A stretch of DNA of 64,000 nt from Methanococcoides methylutens MM1 (GCF_000970325.1 NZ_CP009518.1:806001-870000); one strand, 5' to 3'. Shown: positions 33,594 through 43,236, counted from the first letter of the stretch. The notes: generated by a model not told the origin, from the sequence alone. Made by a program: numbers and translations.

Positions 33594-34628
33594 ATGACAG
33601 ATTCAGGCAGGTCTATGAAAGCAGTAGTGATCCCTGTGAGGGATGTTGAAGAGGTAAAGGCCAAACTGATTTCCAGGGATGTCTTGGACAAAAGCAGAAA
33701 GATAAGGATACTTGAACATCCGGATGGGAAGTTCGCTGAGATCCCGGTGACTGCCTGTGTTGATGGATTTGAGATCATCGAACAGGAGGAGCCGGAGTTC
33801 TATCGTGCTGCCATGTCCCTGAAGGAACACCTGGATGGGATCATCCCTGAGGACATGCTCGCCCGCGTCCCGTCAGGCTGGCAGGTGCTCGGCGACATTG
33901 TGATCGTTACTATCCCTGAGGAGCTGCAAAGCTACAGGGAGGCTATCGCAAGGAAGTTACTGGAGATCAATCCCAGGTGCAGGTGCGTATTGCAGGATTT
34001 TGGCATCAAGGGAACTTTCAGGGAACCTGATCGTGAGGTCATCATTGGAGAGGACACAGAGACCATCCAGAAGGAGCACGGCTGTTCTTTCAAACTGGAT
34101 GCGACTAAGATCATGTACTCAAAGGGCAACCTTGCCGAGAGAAAGCGCATGAGCAAGCTTGGTAGTGGTGAGGTCGTGGTGGACATGTTCGCAGGTATCG
34201 GCTATTTCTCGATCCCACTTGCGGTCCACGGCAAGCCCAAAAAGGTCTATTCAATTGAGCTGAATCCGGTGTCCTACAATTACCTGCTTGAGAATATCCG
34301 CCTGAACCACCTTGAGGGAGTTGTGGAAGCTATCAATGGTGATTGCGGTGAGGTAGCTCCGCAGGGAGTTGCTGACAGAGTTATCATGGGCTATGTGGGA
34401 ACCACGCATCATTATCTTGACAAAGGTATTGGAGCTATCCGAAAGGAAGGTGGCATGCTCCATTATCATGAGACCACACCTGAGTCCCTTGTATTCGACC
34501 GTCCGATACAGAGAATAAAAGATGCTGCTTCTGCTCTTGGCAGGGATGCAGAGATTAGTGGATGCCACAGGATCAAGAAATACTCTCCCGGTGTCTGGCA
34601 TGTTGTGGTTGATGCTTACATCAAATGA
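33594..34628 (+). CDS. tRNA wybutosine-synthesis transferase Taw2 or Trm5-type methyltransferase
   Basis: A 344-residue class I SAM enzyme of the Trm5/TYW2 family acting on position 37 of tRNA-Phe. The SAM motif DMFAGIGYFSIPLA lies near 196-209. The catalytic-region motif is MGYVGTTHHYL rather than the NLP motif expected of m1G37 methyltransferases, which favours Taw2, the aminocarboxypropyl transferase of wyosine synthesis. The N-terminal domain (ILEHPDGKFAEIPV) is shared by both. It is monocistronic. Confidence is high for the family and moderate for Taw2. Confidence 0.82.
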   Translation: MTDSGRSMKAVVIPVRDVEEVKAKLISRDVLDKSRKIRILEHPDGKFAEIPVTACVDGFEIIEQEEPEFYRAAMSLKEHLDGIIPEDMLARVPSGWQVLGDIVIVTIPEELQSYREAIARKLLEINPRCRCVLQDFGIKGTFREPDREVIIGEDTETIQKEHGCSFKLDATKIMYSKGNLAERKRMSKLGSGEVVVDMFAGIGYFSIPLAVHGKPKKVYSIELNPVSYNYLLENIRLNHLEGVVEAINGDCGEVAPQGVADRVIMGYVGTTHHYLDKGIGAIRKEGGMLHYHETTPESLVFDRPIQRIKDAASALGRDAEISGCHRIKKYSPGVWHVVVDAYIK

Positions 34629-34735
34629 TCCTGTTGAACCATTAGCCATGTATCCATTGTTTCATGAACAAGGCGATACTGTTGTAATTTGAAATCGCAA
34701 TTGAAATATAAAAAAGAATAAGGCGTGCCTTTAGT

Positions 34736-35209
34736 TCACACCTTGATAGTGCTTACTGCCATGTCGGAATCGATGATATAGTCAAAGTCGACAGGTCCGA
34801 TCCAGCACTGGGTGTCGAACATTGACTGGAAACATACTCCGATTACAGTTGTGCTGTCAGAACCTTCAAGAATGTCTTCCAGGTTCTTTTTGATATCATT
34901 TACGTCTATGTTCATCTTCGGCATTGCAAGTCCGCCGAGAAGGACGACAGTGTCTGCGTGATAATCGATATCTTCACCGATCTGCATGCCGCTTGGTGTG
35001 GATACTATTGCCTTTGCTTCGTGGTTTCGGATGTCGGGAATGAAGCCTACCTCGATCGGTGTATCCCTCAGGACGTATGCCATAATCTCTGCAAAAGGTG
35101 TGCAGAAGCCAGCTGTTCCGATGAACATTACTTTCTTTGAATCCTTTACAAGCCCTCTGAAAGATGTCAGAAGTCCACCGATGCCGTTGGCATTATTGAT
35201 TACTTCCAT
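34736..35209 (-). CDS. DUF2124 family protein downstream of mch
   Basis: A 157-residue protein with Rossmann-like features (KKVMFIGTAGFCTPFAEIMAYVL, then DTVVLLGGLAMPKM, read in parts). It matches the methanogen family DUF2124 (COG4051), of unknown function. ATG 35209 follows TGGAGTAATC; the longer open frame has no start signal. It lies 61 bp after mch on the same strand, so an operon with mch is likely and a link to C1/H4MPT metabolism is inferred. Confidence 0.75.
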   Translation of the reverse strand: MEVINNANGIGGLLTSFRGLVKDSKKVMFIGTAGFCTPFAEIMAYVLRDTPIEVGFIPDIRNHEAKAIVSTPSGMQIGEDIDYHADTVVLLGGLAMPKMNIDVNDIKKNLEDILEGSDSTTVIGVCFQSMFDTQCWIGPVDFDYIIDSDMAVSTIKV

Positions 35210-35270
35210 GATTACTCCATTAAAAAAAGAGGTTATACAGCCGGATCGGCTGTATATTGAATTAATGAAT

Positions 35271-36233
35271 TTATACGTTCTTGATGCCGAATGATTCGAG
35301 AAGGATTCCAGGGTTGATGCGACCGCTGGTGAATGACTTTTTGGTTGCGACATCGTTGATTGTGATCTTTGCAGGAGCGAACATACCGGCGTCGACCTTG
35401 AAGAAGTCGAAACCTGCTTCCTTGAAGGTTGTGAAGAATGGCTTACCGAAGTCCCTGGATGTTGTGGATGGTGCCTTCTTTACGAAGTCTTCGAGTTTCT
35501 CTGCGTCTCCGTAGTCAACGGTGTAGTAGGTCTCACCACAGTAGATGATACAGTCGTTGGTTGAACCCATGCACTTTGTGTCGTCTCCGACGATTGGTGC
35601 AATAGGTGCTACACCGAAACCGCTCTTGATGGTGTTGATGTCAAAGCCGATGGACTCGAGCTTGTGGATACCTGTTTCAACGACCCTTGCGGAGATCTGT
35701 ACTGAACCTGCGATTGATGATGTTGGTGCTACTGCGACGTAAACGTTCTGTGGCTCAACACTGCAGTGCTTTGCGATGTACTCAACGATCTCCTCGGTTG
35801 GGAGCTTGTCGGATTCCATTACGAGAACTGCTGCATCTGCATCGTCCTTGTAGCCGATCTCTTCGTAGAGCTCTTTTGGTTTAAGGCCAAGACCTCTTGC
35901 AGGACCGGAGCCCATACCGAAGTAGTCGCCGACTGCAATTCTCCATCCTGCGTACTGGGATGCCATACATGCGATGGTAGGGTGGTCTGTAGCAACCTGG
36001 ATAGCTGGTACTGGAAGACCATCGAGGTCGACCTTTGTGTATGAGATCTCTGCAAGGTCTGCAAGGCAGAGGCGTGAGAGGTACATACCTGCATCATAGC
36101 CACCCTCAACATTGACACCACAGTCAATGATGGTAGCGCCGTTCTCAAGTTCCTTTGACTCGACCTTGATCTCTTCTTCCCAGTCTAACATCTCATCAAT
36201 AATAGCTAAGCCCTTTTCGTTGACACTTATCAT
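35271..36233 (-). CDS. mch: Methenyltetrahydromethanopterin cyclohydrolase
   Basis: A 320-residue enzyme converting methenyl-H4MPT and formyl-H4MPT into one another, a core step of the C1 pathway. Family motifs are clear: [37 protein letters not shown], and [27 protein letters not shown] (read in parts). ATG 36233 follows GAGGGATT at the right distance; the frame extends ten codons further without a signal. Cytosolic. In methylotrophic methanogens it runs in the oxidative direction to supply reducing power. Confidence 0.97.
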   Translation of the reverse strand: MISVNEKGLAIIDEMLDWEEEIKVESKELENGATIIDCGVNVEGGYDAGMYLSRLCLADLAEISYTKVDLDGLPVPAIQVATDHPTIACMASQYAGWRIAVGDYFGMGSGPARGLGLKPKELYEEIGYKDDADAAVLVMESDKLPTEEIVEYIAKHCSVEPQNVYVAVAPTSSIAGSVQISARVVETGIHKLESIGFDINTIKSGFGVAPIAPIVGDDTKCMGSTNDCIIYCGETYYTVDYGDAEKLEDFVKKAPSTTSRDFGKPFFTTFKEAGFDFFKVDAGMFAPAKITINDVATKKSFTSGRINPGILLESFGIKNV

Positions 36234-36682
36234 CTTAAATCCCTCTACATGGTTAGGTGTCAATGATTGGGTAGGTTAGAATATGAATTTATCGGTGTTT
36301 AGGAAGTTAATGGAGAGTGGTTTTTATTTTTATGTTTACTGCTGAGTAATATTATGCAGAATATAAGTGAAGCTATAATCGTTGATACATGCTCTTGGCA
36401 CTAATATAAGTAAATCTTTGTTTTTGCTGAGGTTTTCTAAAGTACGCTATTTATGAAATTATGGAAGCTCTGGGGCTGAGATCTTTTAATTATCATTGGT
36501 CATTTTTCTGTACTAATCTAAGATTTGTATATTTTTCTAACACTCTGATTTATTAGGAAGTTAAACAGAGTTCTTATTGGTGATATTTTGGGGGATATTA
36601 GCTTTCAGAATTTAATAATATATTATTGTAAATCTTCCAAAAGCTAAAGCCAAAACAGTAGTCTATAAGGGGGCAATAAATA
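36234..36682. other. 449-bp divergent intergenic region between mch and methyltransferase
   Basis: No gene is supported. The DNA is very AT-rich. A 14-bp AT palindrome (AATAATATATTATT) at 36614-36627, about 55 bp before the methyltransferase ATG, contains its likely TATA box. GGGGG at 36670-36674 is the ribosome-binding site. The remaining 300 bp could hold mch promoter elements and a long leader, as is common for methyltransferase genes. Confidence 0.5.
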
Positions 36683-37759
36683 ATGGCACAGAGGATGACA
36701 TCACCTGAACGGATGATGGCGGTTATGTCCGGACAAAAACCGGATCGTATACCTGTGGTTCCTTTTGCTTTGGGATATTCTTCAAAGGTTCTTGGTATAT
36801 CTCTTGGTGATTGGTATGCAGATGGAAACAAGTGTTTTGAAGCACAGTTAGCTTCAATGCGCCTGCATGGTTATGAAGAGACACCGATGTATGGATACGC
36901 TTCCTGCGGTGCCTGGGAATTTGGAGGCAAAATAGGTTTTCCTTATGGCAAAGGACAGGGTGCTCCCTATGTTATAGAACATCCTGTGAAGAACATTGAT
37001 GATATTGAAAATTTAAGTGTACCTGACTTCAAGGATGAACTTCCTGGTGCATATAAAGAAGCGGATAAACTAGCTTCCAGATGTGCTGAGTTTGGTATGC
37101 CGGTCTCTATACAGGTAGGTAGTGTATTTACAACTGCTTCAGTTGTTGCGGATACATCTGATTTTTTGACCTGGATCATGATGGAACCCAAATCTGTACA
37201 CGTATTACTTAGTAAGGTCGCGGATATGTTCATTAATGCTATAGATTATTTCGCAGACAAATATGGTGCAGAAAACCTGCTTCCTTTCGATGGGGGTCCA
37301 TCTGAATCCAATACTATGATCTCTCCTGATATGTTTGGAGAATTCGCCTTTCCTTACATGAAGAGAATTCATTCTCATATGAAAGAACTGGGGGTACATG
37401 CTGTACTTATGCATCCGTGTGCAAACCAGAATGGTAACATCCCTTATTATGTAAAAATGAGGGAAGAGCTTGGATGGACTGGAAAATATGTATGGCTCTT
37501 TGGTCCGGAAACACCTGTAAGCAGTCAGGTAAAAGCATTCGGTGACCACGATGTCGTCTGTGGTAATATAGATCCATCACTTTTCATTACCAAATCATAT
37601 GAAGAGTTAGTGGAAATATGCAGACAGAATATCCTTGAAGGGAAAGATTCTCCCTCAGGTTTCATACTGGCTCCCGGCTGTGAATTCCCTGTTGGCGCGC
37701 CACCGATCAAATTGATGGCTATGATGGATGCTGCCGAAAAATATGGCAGATACGAATAA
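36683..37759 (+). CDS. Methylcobamide:CoM methyltransferase-like protein (MtaA/MtbA/UroD family)
   Basis: A 358-residue TIM-barrel protein of the uroporphyrinogen decarboxylase/MtaA-CmuA family. The zinc ligands expected of methylcobamide:CoM methyltransferases are present: His244 and Cys246 in LMHPCANQNGN and Cys333 in APGCEFPVGAPP. Such enzymes move a methyl group from a corrinoid protein to coenzyme M or a related thiol. The HPCAN motif differs from the usual HxCGN, so it may belong to a side branch with another substrate. No corrinoid protein or substrate-specific methyltransferase gene lies nearby. Start ATG 36683 after a GGGGG site. Confidence 0.83.
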   Translation: MAQRMTSPERMMAVMSGQKPDRIPVVPFALGYSSKVLGISLGDWYADGNKCFEAQLASMRLHGYEETPMYGYASCGAWEFGGKIGFPYGKGQGAPYVIEHPVKNIDDIENLSVPDFKDELPGAYKEADKLASRCAEFGMPVSIQVGSVFTTASVVADTSDFLTWIMMEPKSVHVLLSKVADMFINAIDYFADKYGAENLLPFDGGPSESNTMISPDMFGEFAFPYMKRIHSHMKELGVHAVLMHPCANQNGNIPYYVKMREELGWTGKYVWLFGPETPVSSQVKAFGDHDVVCGNIDPSLFITKSYEELVEICRQNILEGKDSPSGFILAPGCEFPVGAPPIKLMAMMDAAEKYGRYE

Positions 37760-37870
37760 ATGGGCATTGAAACCAATGTCTATTTTACTCTTTTATTTTT
37801 CAAGAACCCACGTTTCGTCTAAAACATATCAAAACAGAAATTCTTTGACGAAAGAGGGTTGAACTATATA

Positions 37871-38965
37871 TCAATATTCCCTCTCCTCTTCTTCATCAAT
37901 CTCTTCTCCATCATCCCCCATCTGCTCTACATCAAACACCGGAACCTCAACTTCAGGATACCACTGCTGCAGGAACGTGATCATGTGATATTTCATGAAC
38001 ACCTTTCCAGGCAATGCAATAAATGCAAGCAGGAATATGAAAAATACCAGCTCGATCAGGATGATCGGTACGAGGAATATCCATACGGCAATATCTGATC
38101 CGGGCAGGACTGTTGTGAGGATAAAGTACAACAGCAGGTCTGCAAGCAGGAGGAAGAGTCCCACTGCGATTATCATTATCAGCATGAGGATACCGATTAT
38201 TATGGCAACGGCAATTCCAAGAATTATTCTTCCGAACCAGTAGCCGATTATTTGTTTCCAGTCCTTCCTGAACTGTCCGAAGACGTTGGCGAATGCACGG
38301 AAGATGCCGGTCTCGGTGTAGATGGCAACAGGTATCGCGAGGTTGACAAATGAACTGATGATACCTCCGATTATTGCTACTATCAGGATTATGCCGATCA
38401 GCAGGAAGATTGCTGAGACAATGGCAACCATTATGGTCTCTTCGAAGTTCTGGGCGGAAGAGGCTATCAATGGCAGTACAATCGGAAGGGCCATGGCCAC
38501 AATTATGGCAAGCAGAAGAATGCCCACCAATAGCCTGAATGTGAACAGGCCCAGACCTTTCCTCAGGTACTTGCGGGAGTATTCCCAAAACTTTACTTCG
38601 TTGCTTACAAGGGAGTCAACGAATACGAATTCCATTACACTGGATACGTATGAGAAGAACAGGATCAGGGCAAATATGAGTAGGATTACAGCGATTATCA
38701 ATCCCAGATCCGGGGCACTGGTGGGGATCTGGTCAGCCAGTCCTCCGAATGAATCGGCGAATCCTTCGAACGGACCGGAATCCTGGAAGTCATAATCATT
38801 GGACGAATAGCTATTGCTACCGCTATTAAAATTGCCTCCGCTGCCTCCTATCAGCATAACTATGATCGCGAGTTTCATCCATTTCCAGAAATCAAAGGGC
38901 TCAAACAGGCATTTCTTTGTTCTGGATACGGCTTTATCCACAGCTTCGACTACATACCATTCCAT
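37871..38965 (-). CDS. Polytopic membrane protein of unknown function
   Basis: A 364-residue integral membrane protein with six to seven hydrophobic segments (near 29-42, 88-110, 139-167, 180-218, 245-284, 292-318). A Gly/Ser/Asn/Asp-rich loop follows the first segment, and the C-terminal tail is strongly acidic (DGEEIDEEEE). It is similar to the DUF7544-type archaeal membrane proteins with glycerophosphoryl-diesterase-like membrane domains, but I cannot assign a function. It is monocistronic. Confidence 0.75.
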   Translation of the reverse strand: MEWYVVEAVDKAVSRTKKCLFEPFDFWKWMKLAIIVMLIGGSGGNFNSGSNSYSSNDYDFQDSGPFEGFADSFGGLADQIPTSAPDLGLIIAVILLIFALILFFSYVSSVMEFVFVDSLVSNEVKFWEYSRKYLRKGLGLFTFRLLVGILLLAIIVAMALPIVLPLIASSAQNFEETIMVAIVSAIFLLIGIILIVAIIGGIISSFVNLAIPVAIYTETGIFRAFANVFGQFRKDWKQIIGYWFGRIILGIAVAIIIGILMLIMIIAVGLFLLLADLLLYFILTTVLPGSDIAVWIFLVPIILIELVFFIFLLAFIALPGKVFMKYHMITFLQQWYPEVEVPVFDVEQMGDDGEEIDEEEEREY

Positions 38966-39094
38966 ATGTCTAAATATCGTCAGGCCGCATAAATAGTTTA
39001 TGATGTATTTTGTGAGATCTCATTGTCGTAACATATATATCCAACATCTACAATATCTATTAATTACTGGAAATAGTAAAAATAAGGCGTTGAA

Positions 39095-39586
39095 ATGGAA
39101 ACTGCAAAGAAAGAATTTCAGAACCTTGTATACCAGAGCATGAAGTCCTACGGACTTGATGAGCTTTCCTCTAAGTTACTTGCAGTACTTTATTCCGCAC
39201 CCGATCCACTTACCCTTGATGATCTTTCTAAAATGAGCGGTTATAGTTTTTCAGCAGTCAGTGCGTCAATGAAACTGCTTAGCGGAGTAAAGTTGGTGGA
39301 AAAGACCAAGAGGTCCGGTTCTAAGAAATTGTACTTCTCGGTCCAGCGAGATATGCTGACACTTAGTATCAATGCGATAAAGTCCAAGAATGAACATATG
39401 GTGGTTCCCGCAATCCAGAATCTTCCTGCAATGATTGAAAGATGCAGAAATAGTGATGCTGAAGAATCGGAAGAGATGCTCAACATCATCGAGGATTATT
39501 ATCAGCAGATGGTTGCACTGGAACTTATCTTCAAGAAATTGATCGAATACACAGAAAATATCAGGACTGAGGTGAATAAAAGATGA
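39095..39586 (+). CDS. GbsR/MarR-type regulator
   Basis: A 163-residue protein with a winged helix at about 20-80 (LTLDDLSKMSGYSFSAVSAS, then GVKLVEKTKRSGSKKLYF) and a helical C-terminal dimer region, the layout of GbsR-type regulators of osmolyte transport genes. Its stop overlaps the ATG of the CARDB surface protein (ATGA). It heads an operon with that protein and a MacB-like ABC transporter, which it probably represses. Confidence 0.87.
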   Translation: METAKKEFQNLVYQSMKSYGLDELSSKLLAVLYSAPDPLTLDDLSKMSGYSFSAVSASMKLLSGVKLVEKTKRSGSKKLYFSVQRDMLTLSINAIKSKNEHMVVPAIQNLPAMIERCRNSDAEESEEMLNIIEDYYQQMVALELIFKKLIEYTENIRTEVNKR

Positions 39587-40848
39587 ATCCGAATGTAAAA
39601 CCTTTATGTTTGTTACTGCTTGTTCTTGCTGTTGCTATAACCGGAACAACAACAGCATCAGCAGATGATTCTTTTACTGGTGGGATAATATGTCTAAATG
39701 CAGAGATAAAGGAGCTAAGCCCCAGTTCGGTAGGCATCGATGAAGAGTTCACCCTTGCCATCGATCTTGAGAGCTGCGGTTCCGAAGCTCCTAAAGATAT
39801 TACCTTTGAGATCATCAGCATCCCTCCGGATATCATCGTCACAGAAGATCTTGTAACCAGAATTGCTGAATTCTCATACCCTTCAAGCGAAAGGAATCTG
39901 ATATATCACATGAGGACAACCCCGGATGCAAATCCCGGTCCTCATATCATCAAGATGAAACTGACATATGCCAATAAAGAGCTCGAGACCACGAAGTATT
40001 ATGAGGTCGATGTCAGGGTGACAGGTGAGGATGCCGAACCAAGGATCTCTTCCGTCACCACCAATCCTGAGTATATCTATGAAGGGGATACTGTCGACCT
40101 TACACTTGGTATAGAAAACTACGGTGAAGCAATTGCTAAATCCGTATCTGTTAGCGTGGATCATGATTTTAAAGGCATTAAGAACTCCACTATCGGAACC
40201 CTTGGCCTGAATGGTAGTCAAACTGCATTGTTCAAGTTCAAAGCGGATAGTGCCGGTGAATTCAACATTCCTGTCATCATAGGGTATGAAGATGATTTCG
40301 GCATGCAGCAGGATGAATACGACATTACGATAACCGTCCTTGACAAAAAAGGAAGCCTGCATCTTGCTTCTGTAAAGGTGGATCCTGTAATTCCTTCTGT
40401 TGATGACACTGTAGAGTTGACCATGAGGATAGAGAACTCCGGGGACCGCAGGATCAATTCGATCAGGGTCTATGCCGACCATCCGTTCATGGGCTTAAAA
40501 GAATCCTTTATCGGAACACTTGATCCCAATGAGGATGGTCCTGCAGTTATCACTTTTATAGCTGATGAAGCAGGGGAATATGAGATCCCTGTTACCATAA
40601 CCTATATCGACGATTTTGGTGAAGAGCAGGTCGAAACAAAGGTCAGTATCATCGTTATGGAAAGCAACAGCGGTGCAGGAACAATTCTGCTAGTCCTGCT
40701 TGTCCTGGCAGTGATTGGAGGTTTGGTTTACTATAACTACAGGATGAAAAAGTCAAAGGATGAGATCATCAAGCAGCTAATGGAAGGTAGCAATAATCCT
40801 GCTGGCAAGAAATTAGAAGAAGAAACTGAAATTGAAGATGAAGAATAA
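39583..40848 (+). CDS. Exported CARDB-like surface protein with C-terminal anchor
   Basis: A 421-residue protein: signal peptide (1-28, ending TASA), three beta-rich repeats (about 40-150, 152-260, 265-370), the last two close copies (SVTTNPEYIYEGDTVDLTL and SVKVDPVIPSVDDTVELTM; SIGNGETIGTLGLNG-like segments ending AGEFNIPVIIGYEDDFG and AGEYEIPVTITYIDDFG), a membrane span at 367-386 and an acidic tail inside. These are the CARDB/COG1361 adhesion-type folds. It is coupled to the regulator before it and lies 12 bp before the ABC permease, so it probably acts as the outer part of that transporter. Confidence 0.87.
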   Translation: MNPNVKPLCLLLLVLAVAITGTTTASADDSFTGGIICLNAEIKELSPSSVGIDEEFTLAIDLESCGSEAPKDITFEIISIPPDIIVTEDLVTRIAEFSYPSSERNLIYHMRTTPDANPGPHIIKMKLTYANKELETTKYYEVDVRVTGEDAEPRISSVTTNPEYIYEGDTVDLTLGIENYGEAIAKSVSVSVDHDFKGIKNSTIGTLGLNGSQTALFKFKADSAGEFNIPVIIGYEDDFGMQQDEYDITITVLDKKGSLHLASVKVDPVIPSVDDTVELTMRIENSGDRRINSIRVYADHPFMGLKESFIGTLDPNEDGPAVITFIADEAGEYEIPVTITYIDDFGEEQVETKVSIIVMESNSGAGTILLVLLVLAVIGGLVYYNYRMKKSKDEIIKQLMEGSNNPAGKKLEEETEIEDEE

Positions 40849-40860
40849 GAGGTCTTCAAT

Positions 40861-42072
40861 ATGATCGACGATATCAGGGTGGGAGCTCTTATTGCAGCAA
40901 GTACTGTAAAAAGAGGGAACAAAAAAACACTGATGTTCATAGTTTTTGTTCTCTCGCTCATTTTTATGAACTTAGTGTTTCTCCCATCAATGATAGGGGG
41001 AATGATGGTTCTATTTACCGGGTATATGCAGGACTACCCTTACGGGGATGTTGTCATTGAACCATCAGGCGACAACACCTACATCAATAATGCCGATGGC
41101 GTCTTGCAGAAGGTCCGGGCTGTGGAAGGAGTAAGGGCTGCAACAAAGAGACTGGATGTGGGTGCATCTATTGAGCATAAACAGAATGTTGTAGGTGTAA
41201 CTCTAACGGGTTTGGTTCCGACAGAAGAGTATGAAATTTCGCGATACCCGTATATTATCACTGAAGGGGATTTTTTAGGCGATCTTTCCAGAGATGAGAT
41301 TATACTTGGTGCTGCAATCGCAGGCACAAGTCCGGTTTTTGGAGAAATATATGATGATCTGGGTGAAGTCAGGGCAGGATCGCTTGTTGAAGTAACGTAC
41401 AGCAATGGTGTAAAAAGGACCTATAAGGTCAAAGGCATTATGGAAGGAACATTTGAACTTGTTGACCTTAATGCTCTGGTTCACTACAAAGAGATCGAAG
41501 ACGTGTATGGTCTGGAAGGGGGCAAAGCCACCAGTGTAGTTGTAAGGGTTGACCAGCCAGAGAGTGAAGATCAGGTTAAGGAAAAGATAAGGGATGCCGG
41601 AGTGAATGAGGAGGTTTTCACATGGGCTGATAAATCAGAGACCCTCATAAAGCAGGCAATGCAAAGCATGGGTGCTATTGATACCATGTCCAAGTTCGTG
41701 AGCCTGATAGTAGGAGCAGCACTGATACTGATCATAATCTATATCAACATACTTAACAGGAAGAAAGAGATCGGCATTTTAAAAGCGGTAGGCATTACTC
41801 CGAGATCGATAGTGTTGTCCTATGCTTTCCTTAGCATGTTCTATGTTTCCCTGGGGATTTTCGCAGGATTGATCCTATACTTGTCACTTATGCTTTACTT
41901 CCAGGCGAATCCGGTGATATTCTATGAGACCATGGAGATAAGGCCCGTGATCGATCCTATGCTGCTGATCCAGAGCATAGTTACCATGCTTACGCTTTCA
42001 GTGATAGCCGGAACACTTCCTGCATGGAGTGTATCAAGAGAGAGCATACTCAAAGCCATATGGGGTAGATGA
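40861..42072 (+). CDS. ABC transporter permease, FtsX/MacB type
   Basis: A 403-residue permease with the MacB/FtsX layout: one N-terminal span (about 20-45), a large external domain (50-260), and three C-terminal spans (about 275-300, 320-350, 370-395). The motif ILNRKKEIGILKAVGITPRSI is the coupling helix conserved in this family. Such permeases work by mechanotransmission on lipoproteins or peptides instead of classic transport. AAGAGGTC precedes the ATG. The ATPase gene follows after 1 bp. Confidence 0.93.
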   Translation: MIDDIRVGALIAASTVKRGNKKTLMFIVFVLSLIFMNLVFLPSMIGGMMVLFTGYMQDYPYGDVVIEPSGDNTYINNADGVLQKVRAVEGVRAATKRLDVGASIEHKQNVVGVTLTGLVPTEEYEISRYPYIITEGDFLGDLSRDEIILGAAIAGTSPVFGEIYDDLGEVRAGSLVEVTYSNGVKRTYKVKGIMEGTFELVDLNALVHYKEIEDVYGLEGGKATSVVVRVDQPESEDQVKEKIRDAGVNEEVFTWADKSETLIKQAMQSMGAIDTMSKFVSLIVGAALILIIIYINILNRKKEIGILKAVGITPRSIVLSYAFLSMFYVSLGIFAGLILYLSLMLYFQANPVIFYETMEIRPVIDPMLLIQSIVTMLTLSVIAGTLPAWSVSRESILKAIWGR

Positions 42073-42073
42073 T

Positions 42074-42769
42074 ATGATCGTTGTGAAAGACCTGAAAAGG
42101 TATTATGGTTCAGGTGAGACCACTGTCAAAGCTCTCAATGGTGTTTCTTTCGAGATAAAGAAAGGGCAGTTTGTAGCGATAATGGGGGCATCCGGTAGTG
42201 GTAAGACGACTGTCCTGAGGATCCTGGCGTTACTGGACGACGCAACGGATGGGGAGTATACCATCAGGGGATTACAGGTTTCCAATCTTCCTGAAGCAGA
42301 GAGAAGCTATTATCGCTTGACCCAGGTCGGTTATGTCTTCCAGGACTATGCTCTTATCAATGAAATGACAGCTGCAGAGAATGTATATGTTCTTTCCATG
42401 ATGGAAGGTAAGTCAAAAAAGGAGTCTTATAAAACTGCTCTTGAAGCACTTGACAAGGTTGGTCTGAAGGACAAACACGACCGGATCCCTGATGAGCTCT
42501 CAGGCGGAGAAAAGCAAAGGGTAGCAATTGCAAGGGCTATTGCAAAGAAACCCGATATCATGTTCGCTGATGAACCCTGTGCGAATCTGGACACCAGGAA
42601 CTCGAAGCAGGTCCTCGAAGTTTTCAAGGACCTGAATGACAACTATGGCCAGACAATTATAATGGTAACACATGAACCCTGGCATGTTGAGTATGTCGAC
42701 AGGGTGATAACTCTGGAAGATGGGAAGTTGGTAAGTGATGAGCTAATAGAAGAAAGCGGGAGTGCATGA
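42074..42769 (+). CDS. ABC transporter ATP-binding protein, LolD/MacB type
   Basis: A 231-residue ATPase. Walker A is GASGSGKT (near residue 38-45), signature LSGGEKQRVAIARAI (near 140), Walker B DIMFADEPCANLD, and the H-loop MVTHEP. The 42029 upstream extension lies inside the permease gene and is not used; ATG 42074 is the first codon after the permease stop. It closes the four-gene operon. A hairpin terminator overlaps its stop codon. Confidence 0.95.
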   Translation: MIVVKDLKRYYGSGETTVKALNGVSFEIKKGQFVAIMGASGSGKTTVLRILALLDDATDGEYTIRGLQVSNLPEAERSYYRLTQVGYVFQDYALINEMTAAENVYVLSMMEGKSKKESYKTALEALDKVGLKDKHDRIPDELSGGEKQRVAIARAIAKKPDIMFADEPCANLDTRNSKQVLEVFKDLNDNYGQTIIMVTHEPWHVEYVDRVITLEDGKLVSDELIEESGSA

Positions 42770-42795
42770 AAACAGATTTCATGTCCTCTCTTTTA
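42765..42795 (+). terminator. Terminator after the ABC operon
   Basis: Perfect 7-bp stem CATGAAA / TTTCATG with loop ACAGA at 42765-42783, followed by TCCTCTCTTTTATT. Confidence 0.5.
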
Positions 42796-42869
42796 TTCAA
42801 TGATAATTCTATTTTTGGCGAGTGGCATCATCTGGCAACTGCATGAAGTATTCATGTGCTGTACGACAG

Positions 42870-42880
42870 CTTTATATATC
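42870..42880 (+). promoter_or_regulatory. TATA box of the first TRAM gene
   Basis: CTTTATATATC lies about 160 bp before the start codon, so the TRAM transcript should carry a leader of about 130 nt that is AT-rich. Long leaders are a known feature of cold-induced archaeal genes. Confidence 0.45.
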
Positions 42881-43032
42881 ATCCTTGTTTGTTAGGGTTG
42901 CTTTTAGAGGCTAGAACTATTTTGATAAATTATAAGTTTAGATGGTATTTCCTTAATTGTATCTACTGTTTTTTCGTATGTTTACCACTCTGGTTATTAT
43001 CTTTTTTAAGCACTTTAAAGGAAGTGAAATAT

Positions 43033-43236
43033 TTGTTCAACAACATGGAACCAACTGCACCAGTAGAAGCTGGCGAAACATACGACGTGACAATTGAAGA
43101 TATCGCAAGAGAAGGCGACGGAATTGCTAGAGTAAGCGGTTTTGTAATCTTTGTCCCTGCTGCAAAGGTCGGCGACGAAGTAACAATCAAAGTCACCAAG
43201 GTCATGAGAAAGTTCGCATTTGGCGAATTAGTATAA
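43033..43236 (+). CDS. Small TRAM-domain RNA-binding protein, copy 1
   Basis: A 67-residue single TRAM domain (TYDVTIEDIAREGDGIARVS, then FVIFVPAAKVGDEVTIKV). Family members are RNA chaperones, studied in Methanococcoides and Methanolobus as counterparts of bacterial cold-shock proteins. The start is probably TTG 43033 (first residues MFNNMEPTAP), 5 bp after AAGTGA; GTG 43024 and ATG 43045 are alternatives, and the same TTG context recurs before copy 2. It lies 210 bp before a DEAD-box helicase. Confidence 0.9.
   Translation: MFNNMEPTAPVEAGETYDVTIEDIAREGDGIARVSGFVIFVPAAKVGDEVTIKVTKVMRKFAFGELV

Noticed and set aside
36354-36404. 16-codon frame in the mch/methyltransferase gap
   Set aside because: No ribosome-binding site and no supporting context.
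38322-38795. 157-codon plus-strand frame opposite the polytopic membrane protein
   Set aside because: It arises from the biased codons of the hydrophobic minus-strand gene.
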